A DNA stretch of 64,000 nucleotides, from assembly GCA_965267405.1 (NCBI GenBank), contig OZ253954.1, positions 434,001 to 498,000 of the forward strand, written 5' to 3'. A program made the translations under genes and the position numbers. The notes under the pieces are model-generated. The model ran no database searches and was not told where the DNA came from. It saw only the letters and a program-made list of their open reading frames with translations. How positions within the stretch are numbered: position 1 is the stretch's first letter; every line of letters begins with the position of its first letter. The stretch is from JAPPOI01 sp028818055. Lineage in GTDB: Bacteria > Pseudomonadota > Alphaproteobacteria > Rhodobacterales > Rhodobacteraceae. Below, in pieces: positions 15,005 through 23,183 of the stretch.

Positions 15005-16369
15005 ATGGCGAAAAACGCAAGCTTCACATGTTCAAACTGTGGTGCCGTCCATTCCAAGTGGAGCGGGCGTTGCGACGATTGCGGTGCCTGGAACACAATC
15101 TCGGAAGACGTTCCATTGTCGGAAGGGCCATCGGCCAAGGGGCTGGGTGCGGTTCGTGGGCAAAAAATCGCGCTGTCTGATCTTTCGGGGCAAGACGCTC
15201 CCCCACCCCGCACGAAAAGTGGAATGGACGAGATTGACCGCGTTTTGGGCGGTGGGCTTGTTCAGGCGTCCGCCGTGTTAGTTGGCGGCGATCCCGGGAT
15301 AGGAAAATCGACAGTTCTTTTGCAGGCGGCAGCTGCCCTTGCAAATCGTGGCTTAAAGTCTGTTTACGTTTCCGGCGAAGAGGCAGCGGCACAAGTGCGG
15401 ATGCGCGCCCAACGCCTTGGCCTTGGCAACGCACCAGTGAAGCTGGCCGCTGAAACCAACCTCAGAAACATTCTGACAACGCTTGAAGACGAAGCCCCTG
15501 ACCTTGCCGTCATCGACTCGATCCAAACCATGTGGTTGGACACTGTCGATAGTGCTCCGGGTTCAGTCAGTCAGGTTCGCGCAGCGGCACACGAACTGAC
15601 AACCTTTGCCAAGCGGCGCGGTATCTCGGTGATACTCGTCGGTCATGTCACCAAAGAAGGCCAGATCGCCGGTCCACGCGTCGTGGAACATATGGTCGAT
15701 ACAGTTCTGTATTTTGAAGGGGAGCGCGGGCATCAGTTCAGAATCCTGCGCGCCGTCAAAAACCGATTTGGTCCCGCTGATGAAATTGGTGTTTTCGAGA
15801 TGACAGGCAATGGCCTGACTGAAGTTTCCAATCCGTCGGCGTTGTTTCTTTCAGACCATGAAAAACCGGCAGCCGGTTCGGCCGTTTTTGCGGGAATAGA
15901 AGGAACACGCCCGGTTCTCTGCGAATTTCAGGCGCTGGTTTCGCCAGCTCCGGCTGGCCAGGCTCGTCGTTCCGTCGTGGGATGGGATGGTTCCCGATTG
16001 GCCATGATTTTGGCGGTCCTCGAAGCCCGTTGCGGCATCCCATTTGCCGGTTTGGACGTTTATTTGAACGTCGCGGGTGGCTTGCGAGTAAGCGAACCTG
16101 CCGCAGATCTGGCTGTGGCCGCTGCGCTACTTTCTGCACGCGAAGATGTTGCTTTGCCCAAGGGTACTGTCGTTTTTGGCGAAATAAGCCTATCAGGACA
16201 CGTGCGACCGGTCGGGCAAACCGAAACGCGGCTCAACGAAGCCCAGAAACTTGGGTTTGAGCAGGCGATTTTGCCCGAGCGGAGCAAAACGGGTGCCGTT
16301 AAAGGGGTTAGGACACAAAAGATGTCCGATCTGGCATCGCTGGTTGGGGACATATTCGGCGCGGGCTAA
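15005..16369 (+). CDS. radA: DNA repair protein RadA
   Basis: 454 residues, full length. It processes recombination intermediates as a branch-migration helicase. The zinc finger has Cys9, 12, 23 and 26 (CSNC...CDDC), Walker A is GGDPGIGKST (94-103), the RadA-specific KNRFGP motif is in RAVKNRFGPADEIGVFEM, and a Lon-like C-terminal domain follows (GLDVYLNVAGGLRVSEPAADLA). All key elements are intact. cvpA follows 28 bases later. Confidence 0.96.
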   Translation: MAKNASFTCSNCGAVHSKWSGRCDDCGAWNTISEDVPLSEGPSAKGLGAVRGQKIALSDLSGQDAPPPRTKSGMDEIDRVLGGGLVQASAVLVGGDPGIGKSTVLLQAAAALANRGLKSVYVSGEEAAAQVRMRAQRLGLGNAPVKLAAETNLRNILTTLEDEAPDLAVIDSIQTMWLDTVDSAPGSVSQVRAAAHELTTFAKRRGISVILVGHVTKEGQIAGPRVVEHMVDTVLYFEGERGHQFRILRAVKNRFGPADEIGVFEMTGNGLTEVSNPSALFLSDHEKPAAGSAVFAGIEGTRPVLCEFQALVSPAPAGQARRSVVGWDGSRLAMILAVLEARCGIPFAGLDVYLNVAGGLRVSEPAADLAVAAALLSAREDVALPKGTVVFGEISLSGHVRPVGQTETRLNEAQKLGFEQAILPERSKTGAVKGVRTQKMSDLASLVGDIFGAG

Positions 16370-16397
16370 TGGCGCGCGCGACTAGTGCGAGGCAGAA

Positions 16398-16952
16398 ATG
16401 GAAAGCTTCACGATTCTGGACGGTATAGTTGCCGTCGTTATCATTCTCTCCGCCGTTTTGGCGTATTCCCGTGGATTTGTCCGCGAAGCTCTGGCAATCG
16501 GTGGATGGATACTGGCGGCCATCGTGGCCTATGTGTTCGCACCCACGGTTGAGCCTTTGATGAAAGAAGTACCGATCCTGCGCGACTTCATCGGAGGATC
16601 GTGCGATTTGGCGATGATTGGCGCGTTTGCGGCGGTGTTCGCCCTGGCGTTGATCCTGGTTTCGGTCTTTACGCCCTTATTTGCCGGTGCAGTGCAAAGG
16701 TCCGCCCTCGGTGGGATCGACCAAGGTTTCGGTTTCCTTTTCGGGGTTCTGCGTGGTGTGGTTTTGGTTGTGATTGCCATGATCATCTACGAGCAGGTCA
16801 TCGTGAATGATCCGATCGAGTGGGTCGATAACAGCCGCACCGCCGTCGTCTACAGCCAGGTCTCTGACCAGGTCATGGAGCAAATTCCAGAAGACCCTCA
16901 ATCGTGGATTGTGGCCCGTTATGACGAACTGATGGGCAAGTGTTCGAACTGA
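16398..16952 (+). CDS. cvpA: CvpA family membrane protein
   Basis: 184 residues with four hydrophobic segments. The start SFTILDGIVAVVIILSAVLAYSRGFVREALAIGGWI is the CvpA signature (D-x-x-V-x-x-x-x-x-x-x-x-x-x-G-x-x-R-E). E. coli CvpA is needed for colicin V export and is co-transcribed with purF; here purF also follows, but after 690 bases and two terminators. A long hairpin terminator lies 22 bases after the stop. Confidence 0.88.
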   Translation: MESFTILDGIVAVVIILSAVLAYSRGFVREALAIGGWILAAIVAYVFAPTVEPLMKEVPILRDFIGGSCDLAMIGAFAAVFALALILVSVFTPLFAGAVQRSALGGIDQGFGFLFGVLRGVVLVVIAMIIYEQVIVNDPIEWVDNSRTAVVYSQVSDQVMEQIPEDPQSWIVARYDELMGKCSN

Positions 16953-16974
16953 TTTAAAACTCAGATTAGATCGG

Positions 16975-17010
16975 AACAGCGCGGGTCGAATCGACGCCGC
17001 GCTGTTTCAT
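16975..17010 (+). terminator. Terminator of the radA-cvpA unit
   Basis: AACAGCGCG (16975-16983) pairs with CGCGCTGTT (16998-17006); the loop contains a further small stem, GTCG/CGAC. It is followed by TCATTTT. Confidence 0.8.
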
Positions 17011-17013
17011 TTT

Positions 17014-17290
17014 GGGCTTGTTAAAAATCTGACAAACAAAGTTCTTCACGTGCCTCGACGCGGAGAAACAGTTCGTTTCGATATCGGAAACCGGTGAAAT
17101 GTGGCAGTTGTTTCAAATTTGAATCGTCGCAAATTTCACCCAACTGATCAGCATTCTGAAACAGTAAAGCGATTCTCGCGCGACTGTTCCAAGCCGATAA
17201 TGGACTTGGGCAACAAAGGTGCGACCCCTGAAATGCCCCCATATTCTTGCCCAAACTGTAAACCGCAGACCATCACAAATCGGCCCACAA
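17014..17290. other. Spacer upstream of the purF leader RNA; possible decayed small gene on the minus strand
   Basis: No convincing gene is present. On the minus strand the frame ending at 17021 reads, in its last 44 codons (about 17152 down to 17021), an acidic segment beginning NADQLGEICDDSNLKQL and ending VEAREELCLSDF, with codon choice like the neighbouring genes. Upstream the coding look passes to another frame (GLEQSRENRFTVSEC then stop), as a frameshifted remnant would. No ribosome site or start supports an intact gene, and I recognise no family. Confidence 0.25.
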
Positions 17291-17329
17291 TCTGAACATT
17301 TGCGCCCTACTGACGCCTATACTTTTGGA

Positions 17330-17555
17330 CATGTTGGTATCCGTAAGCGGAACGCCGGTGGTTCCGAAGTTCCGTGTTCTGAGTGAGTGAGTACCGGCGT
17401 CGGCGGTTGCGAGGCTGTCGACGCCACCAAGTTACGGACGGTTAGAGGTGTTTTTCGTTCATTAGTTTCTGTCCAGTTCTAGTTCCACCTATCCGGTGCA
17501 ATAACCGTTCGTAGGAGGCCCGCATCTTCACCGGATGCGGGCCTTCGCATTTTTG
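17330..17555 (+). ncRNA. Candidate structured leader RNA or sRNA upstream of purF
   Basis: A TATACT box at 17318-17323 precedes it. Domain 1: outer stem TCCGTAA (17340-17346) with TTACGGA (17432-17438), enclosing hairpins CGGAAC/GTTCCG (17348-17353 with 17361-17366) and GGCGTCG/CGACGCC (17396-17402 with 17419-17425). Domain 2: ACGGTTA (17438-17444) with TAACCGT (17502-17508), and inside it AGGTG/CACCT (17446-17450 with 17486-17490). A perfect 11-bp terminator ends the element 90 bases before the purF start. ATCCGGTG (17491-17498) can instead pair with CACCGGAT (17529-17536), which covers the terminator loop and the first bases of its right arm. I recognise no known RNA: it does not resemble 6S, SRP, RNase P or tmRNA as I know them. 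All pairings were found by eye. Confidence 0.55.
17516..17555 (+). terminator. Intrinsic terminator at the end of the pre-purF RNA
   Basis: AGGCCCGCATC (17516-17526) pairs perfectly with GATGCGGGCCT (17534-17544) around the loop TTCACCG, followed after six bases by ATTTTTG. It either ends a free sRNA or acts as an attenuator for purF. Confidence 0.85.
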
Positions 17556-17644
17556 CTGACAACAGCACACAATCTTACGTGACAGTTATGCGACGACGCA
17601 CTATGTAGACGATAGCTGCACCACATCGGACACGTCTGGACCTC

Positions 17645-19111
17645 ATGGCCGACCTATCGTTGACGACCCACCCCTTTGACGACGACAAATTGCGCGAAGA
17701 ATGTGGGATATTTGGCGTCACAGGCGTCAGCAACGCTGCAAACTTCGTCGCTCTTGGACTTCATGCTCTTCAGCATCGCGGACAGGAAGCAGGCGGCATC
17801 GTCACACATGACTTTGAAAGCGGCTTCAATTCCGCAAGACGCTTCGGATTGGTCCGAGACACCTTCACCAGCCAATCTGTTATGGACACCCTTCCCGGCC
17901 CAATTGGTATCGGGCACGTCCGGTATTCGACGGCCGGTTCGAAAGGTTCGACCCAGATCCGGGACGTACAGCCATTCTTTGGTGAGTTTTCGATGGGTGG
18001 CGCGGCGATTGCGCACAACGGGAACATCACCAACGCCGATGCACTGCGCCGCGAGTTGATTGAACGCGGGTCGATCTTCCAGTCCGGGTCAGACAGTGAA
18101 TGCATCATCCACCTGATGGCGCGGTCGCTTCAACGCAACATCCCCGAGCGGATGAAAGATGCATTGCGCCGGGTTGAAGGTGCGTTTTCGATCGTTGCTA
18201 TGACGCGCACCAAATTGATTGGCGTGCGTGACCCTTTCGGTGTCAGACCGCTGGTTCTGGGAAAACTGGGAGACGGATGGGCGCTAGCATCAGAGACCTG
18301 CGCCCTGGATATCATCGGGGCCGATTTCGTCCGCGAAATCGAACCCGGCGAAATGGTGGTCATTGCCGAAGGTGAAGTCACAAGTCACCGGCCGTTTGAA
18401 AAGGCAAAGTCGCGGTTCTGCATCTTCGAGCATGTATACTTTTCGCGCCCCGACAGCTCGCTTGGCGGTCGCTCGGTCTATGAAACCCGTTCCGCAATCG
18501 GACGCGAACTGGCCAAGGAAGCCGCGGTTGAAGCTGACCTTGTTTGCCCGGTTCCTGACAGCGGGACACCTGCCGCAATCGGCTATAGTCAGGAAAGCGG
18601 CATTCCATATGCGATGGGCATTATTCGAAATCAGTATATGGGCCGGACGTTCATCGAGCCGACCGAGCACATCCGAAACATGGGCGTTCGTCTCAAATTG
18701 AACGTGAACCGGGCCTTGATCCGCGACAAGCGGGTGGTTTTGGTCGACGACAGCGTTGTGCGCGGCACGACCAGCCGAAAAATCAAGGAGATGATCCTGG
18801 ATGCTGGCGCGAAAGAGGTTCACTTCCGTATCGCGTCGCCCCCTACCGCGTGGCCGTGCTTTTACGGTGTCGACACGCCGCAACGTGAAAAGCTTCTGGC
18901 GGCCACAATGAGCGAAGAGGAAATGCGAGAGCATTTGGGTGTGAACAGCCTGAAGTTCATTTCGCTTGATGGCCTTTACCGCGCAGTTGGCGAGGTCAAA
19001 GGACGAGACGCCAGTAATCCTCAATACTGTGACGCCTGCTTCTCGGGCGAGTATCCGGTCGCGCCAAGCGATCAGATTGAAAAAGGGTTTGCCCTAAAAG
19101 CCGCCGAATAA
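17645..19111 (+). CDS. purF: Amidophosphoribosyltransferase
   Basis: 488 residues. It commits PRPP to purine synthesis by adding an amino group from glutamine. After a propeptide of about 19 residues, Cys20 in REECGIFGVTG is the N-terminal nucleophile of the glutaminase domain. The PRPP motif VVLVDDSVVRGTTS is intact. Four Cys placed as in the B. subtilis type enzyme are visible (SRFCIFEH, AWPCFYG, PQYCDACFSG), so a 4Fe-4S cluster and propeptide processing are likely. The gene is preceded by a structured RNA with a terminator, which could couple expression to a metabolite. A terminator-like hairpin follows. Confidence 0.97.
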   Translation: MADLSLTTHPFDDDKLREECGIFGVTGVSNAANFVALGLHALQHRGQEAGGIVTHDFESGFNSARRFGLVRDTFTSQSVMDTLPGPIGIGHVRYSTAGSKGSTQIRDVQPFFGEFSMGGAAIAHNGNITNADALRRELIERGSIFQSGSDSECIIHLMARSLQRNIPERMKDALRRVEGAFSIVAMTRTKLIGVRDPFGVRPLVLGKLGDGWALASETCALDIIGADFVREIEPGEMVVIAEGEVTSHRPFEKAKSRFCIFEHVYFSRPDSSLGGRSVYETRSAIGRELAKEAAVEADLVCPVPDSGTPAAIGYSQESGIPYAMGIIRNQYMGRTFIEPTEHIRNMGVRLKLNVNRALIRDKRVVLVDDSVVRGTTSRKIKEMILDAGAKEVHFRIASPPTAWPCFYGVDTPQREKLLAATMSEEEMREHLGVNSLKFISLDGLYRAVGEVKGRDASNPQYCDACFSGEYPVAPSDQIEKGFALKAAE

Positions 19112-19142
19112 AAACGGCACACAACCGACCGCCGCTGACCAC

Positions 19143-19167
19143 AAACCCGCCACAACAGGCGGGTTTA
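19143..19167 (+). terminator. Hairpin after purF, immediately before the DUF2199 gene
   Basis: AAACCCGCC (19143-19151) pairs with GGCGGGTTT (19158-19166) around ACAACA. The T run is short (GGGTTTAG). It ends 9 bases before the next start codon, so it occupies the place of a ribosome site for that gene. Confidence 0.65.
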
Positions 19168-19175
19168 GTGATTCT

Positions 19176-19748
19176 ATGGAGCTGAATTCCGATCCCAGAT
19201 GGCGCCGCTTTAATGATGCGACCCGCACTTGCCCCTGCTGTGGCCAAGGGTTTCAGGGCATATTCGACATTGGCTATGATCACCCACAGGTGTGGCCACA
19301 TGGAAACCGCGAAGCTTCAGGACAGGATATTCTGGAAGTTGGGCGCGACCGCCTCGGAACCGATTTGTGTGAGATGGACGAACATTACTTTGTTCGGGCG
19401 ATCCTACCCATCCCGATTATAGGTACTGACCAGTACTTTGCTTTCGGTCCTTGGGGTTCGGTAAGTGAAAAGAGCTTCAAAGCCTACGTAGAGGCAAACA
19501 AATCAAGCGACCCGACATTTGACGGCTGTTTTTCATGGCTGATGAATGACTTACCGGGGTTCGAGATGGATGACTGGTTGCCGTGCGATCTGGAAGTGGA
19601 AGATCCGGACCAAAGGCCACGCCTTTATGTCCATGAAGGCACCCACGAATTGGCAAACCTACAGCGCAATGGAATGACGTTTGATCGCCTGCTTGATGTT
19701 TATGCCGCAGCCGGTCAGGACATCAGACCGCACCTGATGGACGCTTGA
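19176..19748 (+). CDS. DUF2199 family protein
   Basis: 190 residues. TCPCCGQGFQGIFDIGYDHP near the N-terminus and the pattern W(D/P)...DLCEMDEHYFVRAILPIPI are typical of DUF2199, soluble proteins of unknown role with a CxxC that might bind metal. The end (VHEGTHELANLQRNGMTFDRLLDVY) is also conserved. The ATG at 19176 fits the family's N-terminus but has no Shine-Dalgarno; a hairpin ends 9 bases before it, so translation may be leaderless or inefficient. Confidence 0.82.
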   Translation: MELNSDPRWRRFNDATRTCPCCGQGFQGIFDIGYDHPQVWPHGNREASGQDILEVGRDRLGTDLCEMDEHYFVRAILPIPIIGTDQYFAFGPWGSVSEKSFKAYVEANKSSDPTFDGCFSWLMNDLPGFEMDDWLPCDLEVEDPDQRPRLYVHEGTHELANLQRNGMTFDRLLDVYAAAGQDIRPHLMDA

Positions 19749-19788
19749 TCACTTGACCTTCGACGCGCGCGAGTTCAGACCGCGCGCC

Positions 19789-20430
19789 ATGACAAAGATT
19801 GCATTGATCACCGGCGCATCGCGCGGACTTGGGGCGGCACTGGCGGAAGCATTGGCACCGGAATACCACATCGTGGCCGTCGCGAAGACTGTGGGCGCTC
19901 TGGAAGAGCTGGACGATAGAATCCAATCCAAAAACGGTTCAGCGACACTGGCGCCGATGGACATAACGAAATCCGACGCCATGGCGCAGCTTTGCCGGGG
20001 GATTTACGACCGTTGGGGCAAAGTTGATTTATGGGCGCACACGGCAATTCACGCGGCACCCTTGGCCCCGGCAAATCACATTGATGCAAAAGACATGGCA
20101 AAATCCATCGAAGTGAATGTCACGGCAACAGCGACGCTTATTCCAATGGTTGCGCCGCTGCTTGACGCCGCCGAAAACGGAACCGCTCTGTTCTTCGATG
20201 ATCCGCAATATCATGGCAAGTTTTTCGGTAGTTATGGCGCGTCAAAGGCAGCCCAGATGGCACTTGCGCGCAGTTGGCAGGCAGAAACTGAAAAATCTGG
20301 GATCACTGTGAAGATCGAAACTCCGGTTCCAATGCCAACCGCTTTGCGGGCCAGGTTCTATCCCGGAGAAGATCGCGGGAAGCTCATGTCAACATCAGAG
20401 GCTGCTGCCCAAATTCTAAACAGTCTTTGA
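19789..20430 (+). CDS. Short-chain dehydrogenase/reductase
   Basis: 213 residues from the ATG at 19789. The N-terminal cofactor motif is TGASRGLGAAL, and the catalytic YGASK (Tyr-x-x-x-Lys) is present, with the short spacing GKFFGSYGASKAA. The segment before it, LFFDDPQYHGKFFGS, is not the usual N-x-x-S text, so the catalytic Ser is not obvious. Substrate unknown. It lies between a DUF2199 gene and surE in the same direction with gaps of 40 and 80 bases. The frame is open 12 codons further upstream without family resemblance. Confidence 0.82.
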   Translation: MTKIALITGASRGLGAALAEALAPEYHIVAVAKTVGALEELDDRIQSKNGSATLAPMDITKSDAMAQLCRGIYDRWGKVDLWAHTAIHAAPLAPANHIDAKDMAKSIEVNVTATATLIPMVAPLLDAAENGTALFFDDPQYHGKFFGSYGASKAAQMALARSWQAETEKSGITVKIETPVPMPTALRARFYPGEDRGKLMSTSEAAAQILNSL

Positions 20431-20510
20431 CGCCTTATTCAAAAGCGATTGGGATGACTTGCCCGCACGAACGCTCTCGCCTAATCAGGTAAAAACCGGC
20501 GGAGCTGCTT

Positions 20511-21296
20511 ATGCGCATCCTTATTACCAACGACGACGGAATCAACGCACCAGGGCTTCAAGTTCTGGACGCGATTGCGCACGAGATTGCGGGTGACAAC
20601 GGCGAAGTTTGGACCGTGGCCCCGGCCTTCGAACAATCGGGCGTTGGCCACTGCATCAGCTACACGCATCCGACGATGCTGATCCAGCTTGGTGAGAAGC
20701 GGTTTGCAGCGGAAGGTTCGCCTGCCGACTGCGTTCTCGCTGGCATTCATCAGGTCATGTCAGACCAGCCGCCAGATTTGATCTTGTCGGGCGTCAACCG
20801 GGGGAACAATGCGGCAGAGAACGTTTTGTACTCTGGTACGATTGGCGCAACGATCGAGGCGGCTTTGCAGGGCATCCCTGCGATCGCGCTTTCCCAATTC
20901 TACGGCCCCGACAATGCACGTCTGGATAATCCGTTCGAGGCGGCGGCCGAGCACGGCGTTGACACCGTGCGCAAGCTTCTGCGGCACGGCCACTGGGACG
21001 ATCGCAATTACCGCATTTTCTACAATGTGAACTTCCCACCCTGCCCCGCGGCAGACGTCAAAGGACTGAAGGCCGTTTCACAAGGTTGGCGCAAAGAAAC
21101 ATCCTTTGCCGTCGAGCCACACAAATCTCCCTCGGGACGCATGTTCATGTGGGTCAAAGGCGGCCCGCAACACCATCCAACCGGTCCGGGAACAGACGTT
21201 ACGGCCAATCTGGACGGCTACATCTCGGTGACACCGCTTCACGCTGACATGACGTCCTACGACACCCTGGACGAGTTACGGACACGGATCGAATGA
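20511..21296 (+). CDS. surE: 5'/3'-nucleotidase SurE
   Basis: 261 residues. SurE removes phosphate from nucleoside monophosphates and short polyphosphate and is linked to stationary-phase survival. The metal-binding start MRILITNDDGINAPGL (Asp8, Asp9), the Ser/Asn region VAPAFEQSG and LSGVNRGNNAAENVLYSGT are all present. GGCGGAG precedes the start by 8 bases. The gene overlaps pcm by 4 bases, and the order surE-pcm-nlpD is the classical one. Confidence 0.96.
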   Translation: MRILITNDDGINAPGLQVLDAIAHEIAGDNGEVWTVAPAFEQSGVGHCISYTHPTMLIQLGEKRFAAEGSPADCVLAGIHQVMSDQPPDLILSGVNRGNNAAENVLYSGTIGATIEAALQGIPAIALSQFYGPDNARLDNPFEAAAEHGVDTVRKLLRHGHWDDRNYRIFYNVNFPPCPAADVKGLKAVSQGWRKETSFAVEPHKSPSGRMFMWVKGGPQHHPTGPGTDVTANLDGYISVTPLHADMTSYDTLDELRTRIE

Positions 21297-21934
21297 ACGA
21301 GACCGCCGAGCGCCAAATGCAGTTCCTGTTCGCTTTGCGCCAACGCGGCGTGACCGACAAACGCGTTCTGGAAGCCATGGAAAAAGTGGACCGAGGCGCA
21401 TTCGTGAAGGGCACCTTTTCCGAACGGGCATATGAGGACATGCCGTTACCGATTGCTTGCGGCCAAACCATCAGCCAGCCCTCGGTCGTTGGTTTGATGA
21501 CCCAAGCTTTGGACGTCCAACCGCGGGACAAGGTTCTCGAGATCGGTACGGGCTCGGGATACCAAGCTGCGGTGCTAAGCCATCTTGCACGGCGCGTTTA
21601 TACGCTCGACAGACACAAGCGGCTCGTTACCGAAGCCCAAAAAGTTTTTGACGATCTGGGCCTGACGAATATCACAACATTGCCGGCTGATGGCTCGCGT
21701 GGATATCCCGAGCAAGCGCCGTTTGACCGCATACTTGTCACTGCTGCAGCCGAGGATCCGCCAGGTCCCTTGTTGGCAGAGCTCAAAATGGGCGGTATCA
21801 TGGTCGTACCGGTCGGGCAGTCAGACGCGGTACAACACCTGATCAAGGTGACGCGTACAGAAACAGGCTATGACTACGAAGAACTTCGACCGGTACGTTT
21901 TGTGCCCCTGATTGAGGGGATGGGTCAGGACTAG
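21293..21934 (+). CDS. pcm: Protein-L-isoaspartate O-methyltransferase
   Basis: 213 residues. It methylates isoaspartyl residues in damaged proteins using SAM. The SAM-binding motif I is VLEIGTGSGYQAAVLS, preceded by the substrate-site text PLPIACGQTISQPSVVGLMTQAL and followed by DRILVTAAAEDPP. The ATG overlaps the surE stop (ATGA). nlpD follows after 63 bases. Confidence 0.95.
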   Translation: MNETAERQMQFLFALRQRGVTDKRVLEAMEKVDRGAFVKGTFSERAYEDMPLPIACGQTISQPSVVGLMTQALDVQPRDKVLEIGTGSGYQAAVLSHLARRVYTLDRHKRLVTEAQKVFDDLGLTNITTLPADGSRGYPEQAPFDRILVTAAAEDPPGPLLAELKMGGIMVVPVGQSDAVQHLIKVTRTETGYDYEELRPVRFVPLIEGMGQD

Positions 21935-21997
21935 TGTGACCCGAATTGTGGCCAAGGCTCCGACAAAGAGAGCCCGGACATGCGTGAGGACAGAGCA

Positions 21998-23116
21998 ATG
22001 ACTTTGAAGAACACGACTTTTAAAGTAATCGTCGGCGGTGCAGCGGTGTTGGCAATCAGTGCCTGCGACCGGATGAGCAATCTCGATTTCGACTTTCGCG
22101 GAGGTGCTGGGGCGTTTGATACGTCGGACGCAGCGCAGAATGCGATCGCGGGGGCACCACAACCAGACGCGCGCGGCGTCGTTTCCTATCCAGGCTATCA
22201 GGTCGTCGTGGCACGACGTGGCGACACGGTCGGAACCATCGCTTCCCGGGTCGGCTTACCGGCCAACGAACTGGCGCGATACAACGCCATTCCCGAAAAT
22301 GTCGCACTTCGTGAAGGCGAAATTATCGCTTTACCTCAGCGTATTGGCGACGCGGGACCAACCGGCGGTAACGTTGATGTTGCGACCATCGCGGGCGCCG
22401 CAATAGACCGCGCTGACAGCGCCCCGGGTTTGCCGTCAGGTGACCAACCGACACGACACCGTGTTTCAACCGGAGAGACCGCCTTTTCGATTGCCCGAAG
22501 CTACGGCGTTCCAGTGTCTGCACTCGCGGAATGGAACGGGCTTGGAGCAGATTTGGCGTTGCGCGAAGGCCAGTATTTGCTGATCCCAGTTCGGACGGGC
22601 GATGTACAGGTTGCTGCGCTGGACACTACATCAGAACCTGGCACGGGAACGAACGCGCCGCTTCCTCCTTCAGCGTCCGAGCCGCTTCCTCAGGAAGAAA
22701 CCGTGGCCGCAGCACCAGCCCCCAAGCCTGAACCGCAAACGAACACGCAAACTGCGGCATCGGACAATTCCCGATTACGCATGCCTGTTCAGGGTCGGAT
22801 CATTCGGGCCTACGAAAAAGGCGAGAATGATGGAATCGGGATCGCAGCAGATGCCGGCACATCCGTCGCAGCAGCCGACGATGGAACAGTCGCGGCGATC
22901 ACCCGTGACACTGATCAAGTGCCAATTCTGGTTTTGCGCCACGAAGGCAATCTACTGACCGTCTATGCAGGTGTGGACTCCATCTCGGTGAAGAAAGGCG
23001 ACAGCGTAAAACGCGGCCAGAAAATCGCTGAAGTACGCGCGGGTTCTCCGGCTTTTCTACACTTTGAGGTTCGGGAAGGTTTCGACAGCGTCGATCCCCT
23101 GCCTTACCTGCAATAG
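21998..23116 (+). CDS. nlpD: NlpD-like lipoprotein: two LysM domains and a degenerate M23 domain
   Basis: 372 residues from the ATG at 21998 (AGGA 8 bases upstream). The lipobox is VLAISAC, so the mature protein is lipidated on the Cys. Two LysM repeats follow (residues about 64-110, VVARRGDTVGTIASRVGLP..., and about 152-196, RVSTGETAFSIARSYGVP...), then a Pro/Glu linker and an M23 (LytM) domain. In this domain the zinc ligands are missing: IGIAADAGTSVAAADDG has Ile for the first His, and FLHFEVR has lost the first His of HxH. It should therefore be a non-catalytic activator of murein amidases, as E. coli NlpD is. It follows surE-pcm. Confidence 0.9.
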   Translation: MTLKNTTFKVIVGGAAVLAISACDRMSNLDFDFRGGAGAFDTSDAAQNAIAGAPQPDARGVVSYPGYQVVVARRGDTVGTIASRVGLPANELARYNAIPENVALREGEIIALPQRIGDAGPTGGNVDVATIAGAAIDRADSAPGLPSGDQPTRHRVSTGETAFSIARSYGVPVSALAEWNGLGADLALREGQYLLIPVRTGDVQVAALDTTSEPGTGTNAPLPPSASEPLPQEETVAAAPAPKPEPQTNTQTAASDNSRLRMPVQGRIIRAYEKGENDGIGIAADAGTSVAAADDGTVAAITRDTDQVPILVLRHEGNLLTVYAGVDSISVKKGDSVKRGQKIAEVRAGSPAFLHFEVREGFDSVDPLPYLQ

Positions 23117-23142
23117 CTGATAGGAATTCCGAAGGCTCGGTT

Positions 23143-23171
23143 AGACGCACGCAATTCGCGTGCGTCTTTTC
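23143..23171. terminator. Terminator between nlpD and the DUF815 gene
   Basis: AGACGCACGC (23143-23152) pairs perfectly with GCGTGCGTCT (23158-23167) and is followed by TTTTCG on the plus strand. It lies between convergent genes. Confidence 0.88.
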
Positions 23172-23183
23172 GTTCCGTATCAA

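Noticed and set aside
17330..17555. 6S, SRP, RNase P or tmRNA gene
   Set aside because: No conserved core of any of these could be matched by eye; the layout (two domains plus terminator) differs.
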